A DNA stretch of 58,946 nucleotides from NCBI GenBank assembly GCA_900551115.1, contig URUY01000023.1, positions 1 to 58,946 of the forward strand, in the 5' to 3' direction. This document shows, in pieces, positions 36,613-46,318 of the stretch. Made by a program: the position numbers and the translations under genes. The notes under the pieces were generated by a model. It was not told the origin of the DNA and did no database searches. It saw nothing but the letters and a program-made list of their open reading frames with translations. Numbering within the stretch: position 1 is the stretch's first letter; the number at the start of each line of letters is the position of its first letter. The DNA is from an uncultured Lachnospiraceae bacterium. GTDB taxonomy: Bacteria > Bacillota > Clostridia > Lachnospirales > Lachnospiraceae.

Positions 36613-38435
36613 GCTGTAACCCCCTCTCTGTATGTTTCATCAGCAAGATAATTCTGTGCCTGCTTTGTGAACATTTCACAGTATTTTCCGCCCATATCCA
36701 TAAGCTGACGGTGTGTACCCTGCTCGATAACAGAGCCGTTTTCAAGCATAAACACCTCGTCTGCGTCCTTTACGGAGGAAAGTCTGTGGGATATAAACAG
36801 AGTGATGTGTCCCCTGCTCTCGTTCATAATGCCCTTGTATAAATCATACTCGGCAATCGGGTCGAGGGCAGAAGACGGCTCGTCAAAGACCTTGACGGAA
36901 GCATTCTGTGCAAAGGCACGTGCAACAACGATTTTCTGCTGTTCTCCACCCGAAAGTACCGCCCCCTCATTGTCAAACTCCCTTGTCATAATGGTGTTCA
37001 TTCCACCAAAAAGACCGGAAACCTTGTCCCATACTCCCGCACATCGGAGCGCACGTTCAGCAATTTTGTCTGGATTGTCAAACTTTTCGCCCATAAGTAC
37101 GTTATCTTTGACCGACATCGCCATAACCTTGTAATCCTGAAAAGCAGCGGAGAACTGCTTACGGTAGGATTTAAGGTTGTATTCCCTGATATTTATACCG
37201 TTCACAAGAATTTCGCCGCCTGTGGGGTCGTAAAGTCGGAATAACAGTTTTATAATAGTAGACTTTCCTGCGCCGTTATGACCGACCAATGCACATACCT
37301 TATCGCCCTCGATTCTGAAAGAGAGATTGCTTATAACAGGCTCGTTTTCCTTGTATTCAAAGCATACGTCCTTAAACTCAATTGAGTTTATCTTTTCGCA
37401 CATCATACCGTCCTGACTTTCGGGAATTTTCTCCTTGTACTCCATAAAGGTGCGGAAATATTCAAGAAACTGTCCATTTTTAAGCGCCTCGGTAAAATTG
37501 TTGAAAAGTCCTATCAGAATCCACGAGGACGTTGACATTGCCGTAAACATAATTGCAAGCTCCGCAAGTCCCATAGTCTGCGACACAATAGTACGGTATG
37601 CAGCGTAAATCATAATGCCCTCAAAAACAAGGGCAAAGGTTGTAACATTCTGTGCCCAGGTGTACGCAATAGCCTTTTTGCCGTATTTGTCGGCAACCCT
37701 TGCGTTACCATCCATAGCATCATTGTAGCGTTTCATCATAAGCCCGTGTATGCTTGAATAGCGGATTTCCTTTGCGTATTCAGCAAGATGCATTACACGG
37801 TTTACATATTCTGCAATACGGTTATTTTTTACAGTGTCAACATAACGTCCGCCCCATATCCTGTTCATAAGCGCACCGAAAACGAAGTTGCCGACAATTG
37901 GTGAAATCACAAAAAGAACAGACCAGGGGTCGATAGTAAACATAGACCAGAATGCCGCCGCTGCCGCAATTACTCCGAACACAACCGAAAAGAAATAATT
38001 GACCGAGGCTGTCATTTTCTGTGCAGAGCCATCAAGTGCCATGGTATAGCGGTTGTAAAAATCTGCATCCTCGAAACAGCGCAGCTCAACGTTTCTTGCC
38101 TTTGCATAAAGCTTACGGTAAAGTGTTCGGTAGATTTTATTGTCGGTAAAAGGATAAACTGCCGAGATAATATAGCTTTGGTAGATTGCAAGCAATAAAA
38201 ATACTGCAAAGCATACACCAATGAAGAAAAGAATTTTTTCCACGGGAGCCTCATTTTCAATTGCACCGATAACATAACGCAGGAAAAATATGCTCATAAA
38301 AATCCATTCCGTATAGTCCGCAACCGAGCCTACCGCCGTATGTATGACACGGCTTTTACTTATCTGCCATACAGTTTTTACAGCGTAGGCGTTGTTGGCA
38401 AAAATGCGGAGTTTGTTTTCTTTTTTGCTTTTTAT
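36609..38435 (-). CDS. ABC transporter half-molecule, apparent ATA start (first of pair)
   Basis: A 608-aa exporter-type half-transporter if begun at ATA 38435-38433: membrane domain, then an ATPase with Walker A GHNGAGKST, signature LSGGEQQ, Walker B VKVFDEPSSALD and ISHRLS. The ORF is open for 46 codons upstream of the first ATG (38297) and contains no ATG, GTG or TTG there; those codons give NNAYAVKTVWQISKSRVIHT, a normal family N-terminus that aligns with the sibling protein. AAGGGGG lies seven bases before the ATA, and a stop codon directly precedes it. Either ATA is used, or the start codon is mutated and a shorter protein begins at 38297 (562 aa). Confidence 0.85.
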   Translation of the reverse strand: MKSKKENKLRIFANNAYAVKTVWQISKSRVIHTAVGSVADYTEWIFMSIFFLRYVIGAIENEAPVEKILFFIGVCFAVFLLLAIYQSYIISAVYPFTDNKIYRTLYRKLYAKARNVELRCFEDADFYNRYTMALDGSAQKMTASVNYFFSVVFGVIAAAAAFWSMFTIDPWSVLFVISPIVGNFVFGALMNRIWGGRYVDTVKNNRIAEYVNRVMHLAEYAKEIRYSSIHGLMMKRYNDAMDGNARVADKYGKKAIAYTWAQNVTTFALVFEGIMIYAAYRTIVSQTMGLAELAIMFTAMSTSSWILIGLFNNFTEALKNGQFLEYFRTFMEYKEKIPESQDGMMCEKINSIEFKDVCFEYKENEPVISNLSFRIEGDKVCALVGHNGAGKSTIIKLLFRLYDPTGGEILVNGINIREYNLKSYRKQFSAAFQDYKVMAMSVKDNVLMGEKFDNPDKIAERALRCAGVWDKVSGLFGGMNTIMTREFDNEGAVLSGGEQQKIVVARAFAQNASVKVFDEPSSALDPIAEYDLYKGIMNESRGHITLFISHRLSSVKDADEVFMLENGSVIEQGTHRQLMDMGGKYCEMFTKQAQNYLADETYREGVTA

Positions 38436-38522
38436 TTAAATTCCCCCTTCATTTGATACAGCCAGGAAGATAATTGCTTTTCCCTGAATATGCATCTGTA
38501 CTCATCGCCATTATTGATTTAT

Positions 38523-38569
38523 TTTTATAAAAGCCCCCAGATAACAGGCTTTCGCCTGCTACCTGGGGG
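38523..38569 (-). terminator. Terminator of ppdK
   Basis: Minus strand: a long two-part stem (outer CCCCCAG/CTGGGGG, inner CAGGC/GCCTG, loop GAAA) at 38534-38569 is followed by CTTTTATAAAA. It lies 51 bp after the ppdK stop. Confidence 0.85.
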
Positions 38570-38619
38570 TGATTCATATCTTCAGTCAATCAATACCGCA
38601 GTATTAATGTTTCGATATA

Positions 38620-41250
38620 TTATTTGTTGTTTAAAGCAGCCTGTGCTGCGGCCAGTCTTGCGATAGGCACACGGAACGGTGAGCAGGATACATAATTAAG
38701 ACCAATCTTATGGCAGAACTCTACGGAAGAAGGATCTCCACCATGCTCGCCACAGATACCGCACTTCAACTCAGGACGTGTCTTGCGGCCCTTTTCTACT
38801 GCCATCTGTACTAACTGACCAACACCGGTCTGATCCAGTCTTGCAAACGGATCGGACTCATAAATCTTAGCCTGATAGTAAGAATCCAAGAACTTGCCGG
38901 CGTCATCACGAGAGAAACCGAAAGTCATCTGAGTTAAGTCATTGGTACCGAAGGAGAAGAACTCAGCTTCTTCTGCGATAGCATCAGCAGTCAGTGCTGC
39001 ACGAGGAATTTCAATCATGGTACCGATGTGGTATACAATGTCGGAATTCTTCTCAGCCTTAACCTGTTCAGCGATTTCTACTACTACATCCTTAACAAAC
39101 TTAAGCTCTTTCTTTTCGCCAACAAGAGGAATCATGATTTCAGGAACGACATCGTAACCCTTCTCATTCTTCACTTCAATAGCAGCTTCCATAACGGCTC
39201 TGGTCTGCATCTTGGCAATTTCAGGATAGGTAACTGCCAGACGGCATCCACGGTGACCCATCATAGGGTTGAACTCATGGAGGGAATCACATTTAGCCTT
39301 TACAGCTTCTACAGTAAGTCCCATATCCTTAGCCAGTGCTGCAATGTCTTCAGCAGAGGTAGGAATGAACTCATGAAGAGGCGGATCCAGATAACGTACT
39401 GTCATCGGCTTGCCTTCCAGAGCTTCGTACATAGCCTTAAAGTCTGCCTTCTGGAATACAAGAAGCTCATTTAATGCTGCTTCTCTTGCTTCTACAGAAT
39501 CAGAAAGAATCATCTTACGCATCTTAGGAATTCTGTCTTCGCCGAAGAACATATGCTCTGTACGGCAGAGACCGATACCTTCTGCACCAAGCTTAACAGC
39601 GTTTGCTGTATCTGCAGGAGTATCTGCATTGGTACGTACCTTTAAGGTTCTGAACTGGTCAGCCCACTCCATGATACGTCCGAAGTTGCCGCCTACGGAA
39701 GCTTCTTCAGTCTTGATATCTCCTTTGTAAATCTTACCGGTAGAACCATCCAGAGAAATGTAATCTCCTTCATGGAACTCATAACCGCCAAGTGTAAACA
39801 CCTTTGCTTCTTCATTAATCTTGATTTCACCGCAGCCTGATACACAGCAGGTACCCATACCACGTGCAACAACTGCTGCATGAGAGGTCATACCGCCACG
39901 AACAGTCAGGATACCTTCAGCTGCATGCATACCTTCGATATCTTCAGGAGAGGTCTCCAAACGAACCAGAATAACTCTTTCGCCGCGTCCGCCCTTGCCT
40001 GCTGCCTTTGCGTCTTCAGCAGTAAAGTAAACCTTACCTGCTGCTGCGCCGGGAGATGCAGGAAGTGCAGAACCGATTACTTCACCGGCCTTTAATGCTG
40101 CTGCATTGAAGGTAGGATGCAATAACTGGTCTAAAGATTTAGCTTCGATACGGCATACAGCCTCTTCGGGTGTAATCTTGCCTTCATCAACTAAATCACA
40201 TGCAATATTGATAGCTGCAGGAGCGGTTCTCTTACCGTTTCTGGTCTGTAAGAAGTATAATTTGCCTTCTTCAATGGTGAACTCCATATCCTGCATATCG
40301 CGGTAATGGTTTTCCAGCTTCATTGCCAGTTCCATAAACTGCTTGTAGCATTCAGGTAAATCTTTCTCAAGCTGGCTGATAGGCTGAGGTGTACGAACAC
40401 CTGCAACAACGTCTTCACCCTGTGCATTGATTAAGTATTCACCGTAGATACCCTTTTCACCGGTGGACGGGTTACGTGTAAATGCAACACCTGTACCGGA
40501 TGTATTACCCTTGTTACCGAATACCATGCACTGTACGTTTACAGCGGTACCCCAGTCACCGGGGATATCGTTCATACGTCTGTACACGATAGCACGGGGA
40601 TTATCCCATGAACGGAATACAGCCTTAACTGCTCCCATAAGCTGCTCCTTGGGATCCTGAGGGAACTCTTCACCCTTCATTGCTTCTTTATAAACAGCCT
40701 TGAATCTGTCTGCCAGTTCCTTTAAATCATTAGCATCAAGCTCTGTATCATAGTGAACGCCCTTTGCTTCCTTCATTTCATCAATAATCTTCTCAAAAAA
40801 GGACTTGGGAACTTCCATTACAACGTCAGAATACATCTGAATAAAACGACGGTAGGAATCATATGCAAATCTGGGATTGCCTGTTTTCTTAGCAAAACCT
40901 TCTACTGCAACGTCATTCAGTCCAAGATTTAAGATAGTATCCATCATACCAGGCATGGATGCCCTTGCGCCGGAACGAACTGATACCAGTAAGGGATCTT
41001 CGGTATCACCGAATTTCTTGCCCATAAGAGCTTCCAGGTCTGTAATGTTCTGGAAAATCTGATCCTGAATTTCTGCGGAAATTGCCTTGCCCTGCTTGTA
41101 ATAATCTGTACAAGCCTCAGTTGTTACAGTAAAGCCCTGCGGAATGGGAAGGCCTAAGTTGGTCATCTCGGCAAGGTTTGCACCTTTACCACCAAGCAGG
41201 TTTCTCATGTCGGCATTGCCTTCTTTGAATTTGTACACCCATTTGTTCAT
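38620..41250 (-). CDS. ppdK: Pyruvate phosphate dikinase
   Basis: An 876-aa enzyme with an N-terminal ATP-grasp nucleotide domain (LLGGKGANLAEM), the central swivelling domain with the phosphorylated His in GGMTSHAAVVARG, and the C-terminal TIM barrel (ATGIGLCRTEHMFF-type block, CGICGEHGGDP). It interconverts pyruvate, ATP and Pi with PEP, AMP and PPi, usually glycolytic in Clostridia. The length is that of the family. The ATG at 41250 follows GGGAG by nine bases; a Met seven codons upstream is rejected. The long leader and cre-bearing promoter indicate carbon control. Confidence 0.96.
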   Translation of the reverse strand: MNKWVYKFKEGNADMRNLLGGKGANLAEMTNLGLPIPQGFTVTTEACTDYYKQGKAISAEIQDQIFQNITDLEALMGKKFGDTEDPLLVSVRSGARASMPGMMDTILNLGLNDVAVEGFAKKTGNPRFAYDSYRRFIQMYSDVVMEVPKSFFEKIIDEMKEAKGVHYDTELDANDLKELADRFKAVYKEAMKGEEFPQDPKEQLMGAVKAVFRSWDNPRAIVYRRMNDIPGDWGTAVNVQCMVFGNKGNTSGTGVAFTRNPSTGEKGIYGEYLINAQGEDVVAGVRTPQPISQLEKDLPECYKQFMELAMKLENHYRDMQDMEFTIEEGKLYFLQTRNGKRTAPAAINIACDLVDEGKITPEEAVCRIEAKSLDQLLHPTFNAAALKAGEVIGSALPASPGAAAGKVYFTAEDAKAAGKGGRGERVILVRLETSPEDIEGMHAAEGILTVRGGMTSHAAVVARGMGTCCVSGCGEIKINEEAKVFTLGGYEFHEGDYISLDGSTGKIYKGDIKTEEASVGGNFGRIMEWADQFRTLKVRTNADTPADTANAVKLGAEGIGLCRTEHMFFGEDRIPKMRKMILSDSVEAREAALNELLVFQKADFKAMYEALEGKPMTVRYLDPPLHEFIPTSAEDIAALAKDMGLTVEAVKAKCDSLHEFNPMMGHRGCRLAVTYPEIAKMQTRAVMEAAIEVKNEKGYDVVPEIMIPLVGEKKELKFVKDVVVEIAEQVKAEKNSDIVYHIGTMIEIPRAALTADAIAEEAEFFSFGTNDLTQMTFGFSRDDAGKFLDSYYQAKIYESDPFARLDQTGVGQLVQMAVEKGRKTRPELKCGICGEHGGDPSSVEFCHKIGLNYVSCSPFRVPIARLAAAQAALNNK

Positions 41251-41487
41251 GTGTCTTGTCTCCCTTTTCATAGATTTATGAAACTTTTAACCCCGACTGA
41301 AAGCCCGAAAGCTCTCTGCCCACATACATTATACGGCTTCCTCTTACAGTCACCGTACCCAATTCTTACATATTGTATCAATTTGACAAAAAAATATCAA
41401 GGATTTTAAATCATTTCTTCCTGATGCAGATAACTTTCGTCTATTATAGCCAAAACCTTCCATTCCGTTTCATGCATTTTAACCAAA

Positions 41488-41516
41488 AATGTAAGCGATT
41501 ACACGGTTTCTGTCAA
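41488..41516 (-). promoter_or_regulatory. ppdK promoter with embedded cre (CcpA) site
   Basis: Minus strand: -35 TTGACA (41511-41516), 17-bp spacer, -10 TACATT (41488-41493). The palindrome TGTAATCGCTTACA (41490-41503) matches the cre consensus TGWAANCGNTNWCA fully and covers the -10 and spacer, so CcpA binding should repress. The leader is about 230 nt. Confidence 0.75.
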
Positions 41517-41566
41517 TGTTACGGCATATATTTTCAAATAAATTCCGTACTTCTTCTGCAAGACAA

Positions 41567-41626
41567 AATCGACACATTTACAGTTTTGACAGTGCCTTGT
41601 CAAAAAAATGTAATCCTGTGTCGATT
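41567..41626. promoter_or_regulatory. Imperfect long inverted repeat with possible second ppdK promoter
   Basis: Outer arms ATCGACACA and TGTGTCGAT and inner arms TTGACA and TGTCAA form an imperfect hairpin. On the minus strand TTGACA (41598-41603) and TAAATG (41575-41580) are 17 bp apart, a possible upstream promoter. The rest of 41630-41850 shows no convincing gene. Confidence 0.4.
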
Positions 41627-41854
41627 CTGCTACCATATACAGTTTTCTGCCGTTCCACTATCCCCCTATTGCAACAGCATCCGGAAACATTATCTGCTGT
41701 CTTAGCATGAAATCATCTTTTCATTTCATTATATAGCTTCTGTCTTCCCATTATTTGCCGCTCCCTTTTATCACCCCTATGTCAACGCTCTCCATACTGC
41801 GGACAAATTGATAACGTTTCCTTCATACAAATTAACACAATTTTCGCATGCCCT

Positions 41855-41878
41855 CCATAACATATCTGGCACAATTTT
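41855..41878 (-). repeat. Stray copy of the inverted-repeat arm found at 46669-46758
   Basis: Read on the minus strand this 24-mer differs from 46736-46758 by one inserted base and one substitution. It lies in degenerate sequence 200 bp beyond the low-GC peptide cluster, in the same orientation as the arm at 46669-46691. Confidence 0.65.
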
Positions 41879-41879
41879 T

Positions 41880-42046
41880 TCAAGCGGCTGCTTCTTGTCG
41901 ACAGAGGTCGACAATCTATAATAGTATTGGACGCAACTGATTCATTATAATCAACCCATCCACCCGGAAAAGACCACTTATTTTCCTCTTTCACTAATAA
42001 TATCTTATTTCCATCATTTTTGCCGAAATATCTCTAATTCATTCAT
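41880..42046 (-). pseudogene. Nudix hydrolase remnant
   Basis: The minus strand encodes KILLVKEENKWSFPGGWVDY followed by NESVASNTI, the strand leading into a Nudix box, but the box itself (GX5EX7REUXEE) is missing. The short ORF from the ATG at 42046, which has an SD inside the GNAT 3' end, breaks after ten codons at a run of five A; removing one A would join it to the Nudix frame. Downstream the frame is lost near the palindrome at 41895-41914. It is truncated at both ends. Confidence 0.6.
41895..41914. repeat. Perfect 8-bp inverted repeat
   Basis: TTGTCGAC and GTCGACAA with a 4-base loop; no T run. It lies where the Nudix reading frame is lost. Confidence 0.6.
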
Positions 42047-42049
42047 TGC

Positions 42050-42694
42050 TTAGTATCCTCTCTTAACGAACCTATATAGATTATCATATATTCTAAACCC
42101 AGCTTTGATATATGATTTTATTGCACTTAAATTGTCAGACCAAGTTTGAATAAAAAAGTATCCCTTATTTTCGGAAATAAACTGTTTTAAAAATCCACTT
42201 CCATATCCCATATTTTGATATTTGCTAAAAATTTCAAAATCATAAATACCTGTTATATTGTTACTTTTTATTATGTTAACTTTTCCTATTGGTGTATCTT
42301 TATGTAATATATAATAATATTTACACTCATTTACTAACCCTCTTTTTTCATTATTTGTATTCCACATACTATAATCAACTTCTTTTAATTCATACCCAAC
42401 AACATTATGCTCACTCCGTGGTGAACAAGCTATAAAATTGATGTCAAAAGACTTCTCATATATATAACTTTTAGAAAAAAGACAGGTTTCAAACCCAAGG
42501 TAATTTTGACTTTTAACAGACAATCTGATACATTTATTTTCTGTTATACCATAAAAAGGAATAAAAAAGTTAAAATCTGTTGTTTGCATTTCCTCTCTCT
42601 CTACTACAATTCCTTCTTGCGTTCTATTTATTTTGCATCCAATACTTTCTAACCACAATAACTCATTCAACAAAATATCATGATATAACTCCAT
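42050..42694 (-). CDS. GNAT acetyltransferase of the peptide cluster
   Basis: A 214-aa protein whose C-terminal half is a GNAT fold; the acetyl-CoA-binding motif is YQNMGYGSGFLKQFI (about residues 160-175). The N-terminal half is not recognised. It is the last gene of the low-GC peptide cluster, 12 bp after the second radical SAM gene, with AGGAGAT before the ATG. It may acetylate the product, a precursor or a self-protection target; which is unknown. Confidence 0.75.
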   Translation of the reverse strand: MELYHDILLNELLWLESIGCKINRTQEGIVVEREEMQTTDFNFFIPFYGITENKCIRLSVKSQNYLGFETCLFSKSYIYEKSFDINFIACSPRSEHNVVGYELKEVDYSMWNTNNEKRGLVNECKYYYILHKDTPIGKVNIIKSNNITGIYDFEIFSKYQNMGYGSGFLKQFISENKGYFFIQTWSDNLSAIKSYIKAGFRIYDNLYRFVKRGY

Positions 42695-42706
42695 TTTATC
42701 TATCTC

Positions 42707-43900
42707 CTATATTTTATTTCTAATACAATATTTTATTTTCTCAGTTATCATTCGTTGGCGTTTTGCACACTCTTCTTTATCATATTTTTTATATTTACAT
42801 CCCCCCATACAAACAGGGAAAAATTTACATTCATAACAAGCTTCATCTTTAATTTGAAAATATCCCCTACTCATTTCTTCTACAATCTTACTATAATTAT
42901 CTGCTCCTATTTGTGCAAAAGCTTTCCTTTCATCACCACTCTCTGCCCAACATTTAAATAAACGAGCTTCACTTGATACAACTAAGCTCCCCGGAAAATC
43001 AACATTACAAAACGCCTTTAAAAAGCACGGTTTTATTATTGATTTTGTATGTATTAACAACTTAATATATTTTTCGTATAATTTTTCATCTTGTATCGTA
43101 TTTCCCAAATAACACTCTGATTCACCTCCATAATTTTCTACCAGCATTGGCTGAAAATACAACTGTACTCTGCTATCAAATCGCAATTTTCTTATCATAT
43201 CGTATAAGTCATATATATTGTCTATATTCTCACTGTCTACATTTACCCGTATTATCAAATCTACTTTGTCATGAATTAACAAAATATTATCAACTATCTT
43301 ATCAAAACTACCTGTATTATCTAAACACTTACGTCTTGAATCATGGATTTTCTTAGTTCCATCAAAAGTAATTTGAATATCCGATAAATTCCATTCCTTT
43401 ATATACGGTATGATTTCATTTAAAAGATAGCCATTTGATATTATTCTGCTACTATACGTTAATTCCATTTCATTTGATAAATCTTTTAGCATTTTATTAG
43501 CGTTGCAAATATATGGTATATTCATAGTAGGTTCTCCACCAAACCATATAACTACTAATTTTTTAATTTGAATATTTCTTTTTACATATTCTTTAATAAT
43601 TTTGCCTAATTCTGGAATAGATTCAATACCCAACTTTCTTTTTTCATGATTTTGAAAACAATACACACATCTAAAATTACATTCTTTTGTAATTTCTAAT
43701 GTTATACATATAAAATCACTATTACTACGCAGTCCATAATTATACTCAATCAATTTCTTAAATTCATTTGTATTCTCATTTACATAAAAGTTCTTGCTAT
43801 TTTCTGTATCCTTCTCTTTTGCATAATAACCATTAATTAAATTGTATTTGTACTTTTCCCCATCGACATCAATCGATAAAACATATTTTGATTCTATCAT
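42707..43900 (-). CDS. Radical SAM/SPASM peptide maturase (second)
   Basis: A 397-aa enzyme. After an N-terminal region of about 65 residues it has the radical SAM motif CNFRCVYC (about 74-81), GGEP, and a C-terminal SPASM-type cysteine set (FKCWAESGD, CYECKFFPVCMGGCKYK, then C near the end) for extra iron-sulfur clusters. This is the architecture of peptide-modifying enzymes that make thioether or C-C links on RiPPs. It is AT-rich like its neighbours and lies 21 bp after the MFS gene. It is not close in sequence to the first maturase, so the two likely do different steps. Confidence 0.88.
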   Translation of the reverse strand: MIESKYVLSIDVDGEKYKYNLINGYYAKEKDTENSKNFYVNENTNEFKKLIEYNYGLRSNSDFICITLEITKECNFRCVYCFQNHEKRKLGIESIPELGKIIKEYVKRNIQIKKLVVIWFGGEPTMNIPYICNANKMLKDLSNEMELTYSSRIISNGYLLNEIIPYIKEWNLSDIQITFDGTKKIHDSRRKCLDNTGSFDKIVDNILLIHDKVDLIIRVNVDSENIDNIYDLYDMIRKLRFDSRVQLYFQPMLVENYGGESECYLGNTIQDEKLYEKYIKLLIHTKSIIKPCFLKAFCNVDFPGSLVVSSEARLFKCWAESGDERKAFAQIGADNYSKIVEEMSRGYFQIKDEACYECKFFPVCMGGCKYKKYDKEECAKRQRMITEKIKYCIRNKI

Positions 43901-43921
43901 TCTACGCCTCTTTTGATATAA

Positions 43922-45136
43922 TTAATCTTCTTTTTTTACTGTAATTCGGCTAAGCTCTCTGCTAAATTTTACAATCAAAAAAACACTTCCAAATATTATT
44001 GCAAGAGAAACATATCCGACATATATATTAAAATTCATCAATCTTGAAATTACATACATTCCAATGCTTGGTGACATCAAAATGATTGCATCTATTCCCC
44101 CAAGAATTTTCCCTCTGTCCGCCTTATCCAGCCTTGTAACAGTATAGCTAAATAACGGTTGTGTAATAGAATCCAGCACACCGTACAACATAAAAATAAC
44201 AAGGGTGATATAAGCTTGCTTTATCTCTGTCAATAACAACATACAAACAGTATTTCCTATCATACTTATCTTAAATAGTCTGCTCACATACTGCCCAAAT
44301 CTGGTAACAATTAATAATCCTATAACTTCCCCGATTGCCATTGCTGACTTAATAAACCCCAACAGCACTGCACTGGAATATCCATTGGCTATTTCTACAG
44401 GTAAAATATGGGGTATATATCCATATGCCATATTTAAAATAAACATAATAATCACAAATTTAACAATAAACGGTGTTTTGAACATAACTGAAAACATGTA
44501 TTTTATATCAAAGCCAATTTCTTTTATTACTTCCTTTACGTGTCTGTTACTTTCAGTACCGTCTGATTTCTTAAAATTATATCTTATTGTTGACATCGCT
44601 AAAGCACAAATCAGAAACGTTAGAATATCTATCAAAAAAATAACTTTTTCTGATAAATATGTTACTAAAAATCCTACTATTCCAGAACCCGCTATTGTTA
44701 TGATTCTGTTAACCAAGGTATACTTTGCCTGAAATTTAATAAATACTTCTTTACTTAACAATTCTGAAGAAATTGTTATATAGCTTCTGCTAAATATCTC
44801 ATTGTTTATATCATTTATAAGGATAAACACCAAACCAATCCATATATTTTCAATAATAAACGAGTAGAAAACAGCAAATATAAATATGATGATTGACGAA
44901 CTGAAATTAGAAAATATAATCATTTTCTTTTTATTTTTTCTATCTACCAGTACACCGATAAACAATGCTAAAATTGCCCGAAAAAGAATCGAACTGCCAA
45001 TCAAATATACTGCGTTCATCACATTTCCCGACTTTTCCGTTATTTTCCATACTATAAACAAATCAAATAAAACATCACCAAAATAATTAATAATATTGGC
45101 AAAAAAAATTGCCACATAATTCTTTCTTAGATCCAT
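43922..45136 (-). CDS. MFS exporter of the peptide cluster
   Basis: A 404-aa major facilitator with about 12 predicted spans and the loop motif DRKNKKK after span 2, as in macrolide-efflux-type (MFS_3/DHA3) proteins. It lies between the two radical SAM genes and its ATG overlaps the stop of the first (TAATG). It probably exports the modified peptide. No peptidase domain is present, so leader removal must use another protease. Confidence 0.85.
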   Translation of the reverse strand: MDLRKNYVAIFFANIINYFGDVLFDLFIVWKITEKSGNVMNAVYLIGSSILFRAILALFIGVLVDRKNKKKMIIFSNFSSSIIIFIFAVFYSFIIENIWIGLVFILINDINNEIFSRSYITISSELLSKEVFIKFQAKYTLVNRIITIAGSGIVGFLVTYLSEKVIFLIDILTFLICALAMSTIRYNFKKSDGTESNRHVKEVIKEIGFDIKYMFSVMFKTPFIVKFVIIMFILNMAYGYIPHILPVEIANGYSSAVLLGFIKSAMAIGEVIGLLIVTRFGQYVSRLFKISMIGNTVCMLLLTEIKQAYITLVIFMLYGVLDSITQPLFSYTVTRLDKADRGKILGGIDAIILMSPSIGMYVISRLMNFNIYVGYVSLAIIFGSVFLIVKFSRELSRITVKKED

Positions 45137-46293
45137 TACATTGTCCCTTCACACATCTTTTCACAATAAAACTTAATTGCTAACTTAAAATAATTACAAT
45201 TGTAATCGCAGGGATTTCCTTTCTTTTCTTCTGCTCTGCATCCACCACCACAAAAATTTCTCACATCACAATTTTTACAATACTTTTTATTAACTGCTAA
45301 CTCATTTTTAATGATATGTAACCGTTTTTCCTGTATATCCTTAATTGCATTATCATAAAAAATATTTGTAATTAAGCTTTCTTTATCAATTTTCTTTACA
45401 CACGGAAAAACTTCACCATTTGGGTTAATACTGATTGCAGTAATACCAGCTCCGCAATGTGTAATTGGAAAACCACTTTTATTAAACATCATATTATCTG
45501 CAAACTTTACAATATCAAACACACTATTTATATTTTTATCTTCAGCCAAATATATATAATTAAGCAATGCTTCCATTTGTTTATTTGTAGGTTTACAATC
45601 TTCAGGCACTTTTTTTACCATAAAGAAGCCTGCTTCCATTCCCATTTTTTTATAATATTCATAGTATAGCTTTGAATTGTCCACATTTTCTCTTGTTATA
45701 ACCTTCATCACCTTAAACGGTATTCCACAGTTTTTAAGAATTTGTAAGTTTTCAAATACTTTTTTGTATACCCCCGTTCCTCTTGTTAATGCATTGCTTT
45801 CCTCATCTATCCCATCTACACTTATTTGCAAATATATTCTTTTATCTTGAAAACAATTCAATTTCGTTTTTTCTATTAATGTTCCATTTGTTACTATACA
45901 AATCTCTTCTATCCACTTCCTACTTTTTACCCTTTCCAATAAAGTGTAGAAATCAGGATGGCAAAACGTTTCTCCACCTATAAGTGTTATTGAATGAACA
46001 TTCATTTTTTCCAACTTATTAAGAATATTTTCATTTTGCTCTAAAGTAATATATTCACTACTATGCTCTGAATAACAATATATACATTTTAGATTACATC
46101 GTTTTGTAATATTGTAATACACATTGCTAAAATAATTAATGTCAAGAACATACTCCATATAACAATCCATGTCTCTAAACCAATGTTTTTCCGGTGACTC
46201 TTCTAAAACCTGATTGTTTTCCATACTGATAATTTTGTATCTTCGATTAAAATCATCTAATTGCATCATTCTGTTTTTATATTCAAAGTTCAT
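45136..46293 (-). CDS. Radical SAM/SPASM peptide maturase (first)
   Basis: A 385-aa enzyme with an N-terminal extension (about residues 1-58, possibly a peptide-recognition region), the radical SAM motif CNLKCIYC, GGET, a SPASM signature (ISINPNGEVFPCVKK, YCKNCDVRNFCGGGCRAEE) and closing cysteines. It directly follows the 56-aa Cys peptide and is the natural first modifying enzyme. The ATG at 46293 is preferred; a TTG 21 bases upstream coincides with the GAGGTG SD. The 34-base hairpin at 46319-46352 lies in the gap before it. Confidence 0.88.
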   Translation of the reverse strand: MNFEYKNRMMQLDDFNRRYKIISMENNQVLEESPEKHWFRDMDCYMEYVLDINYFSNVYYNITKRCNLKCIYCYSEHSSEYITLEQNENILNKLEKMNVHSITLIGGETFCHPDFYTLLERVKSRKWIEEICIVTNGTLIEKTKLNCFQDKRIYLQISVDGIDEESNALTRGTGVYKKVFENLQILKNCGIPFKVMKVITRENVDNSKLYYEYYKKMGMEAGFFMVKKVPEDCKPTNKQMEALLNYIYLAEDKNINSVFDIVKFADNMMFNKSGFPITHCGAGITAISINPNGEVFPCVKKIDKESLITNIFYDNAIKDIQEKRLHIIKNELAVNKKYCKNCDVRNFCGGGCRAEEKKGNPCDYNCNYFKLAIKFYCEKMCEGTM

Positions 46294-46318
46294 TTTTATC
46301 GACTCACACCTCAAGTAA

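Noticed and set aside
41373..41705. 110-aa plus-strand ORF between ppdK and the peptide cluster
   Set aside because: It crosses the ppdK promoter and cre site, lacks an SD and has no protein-like features.
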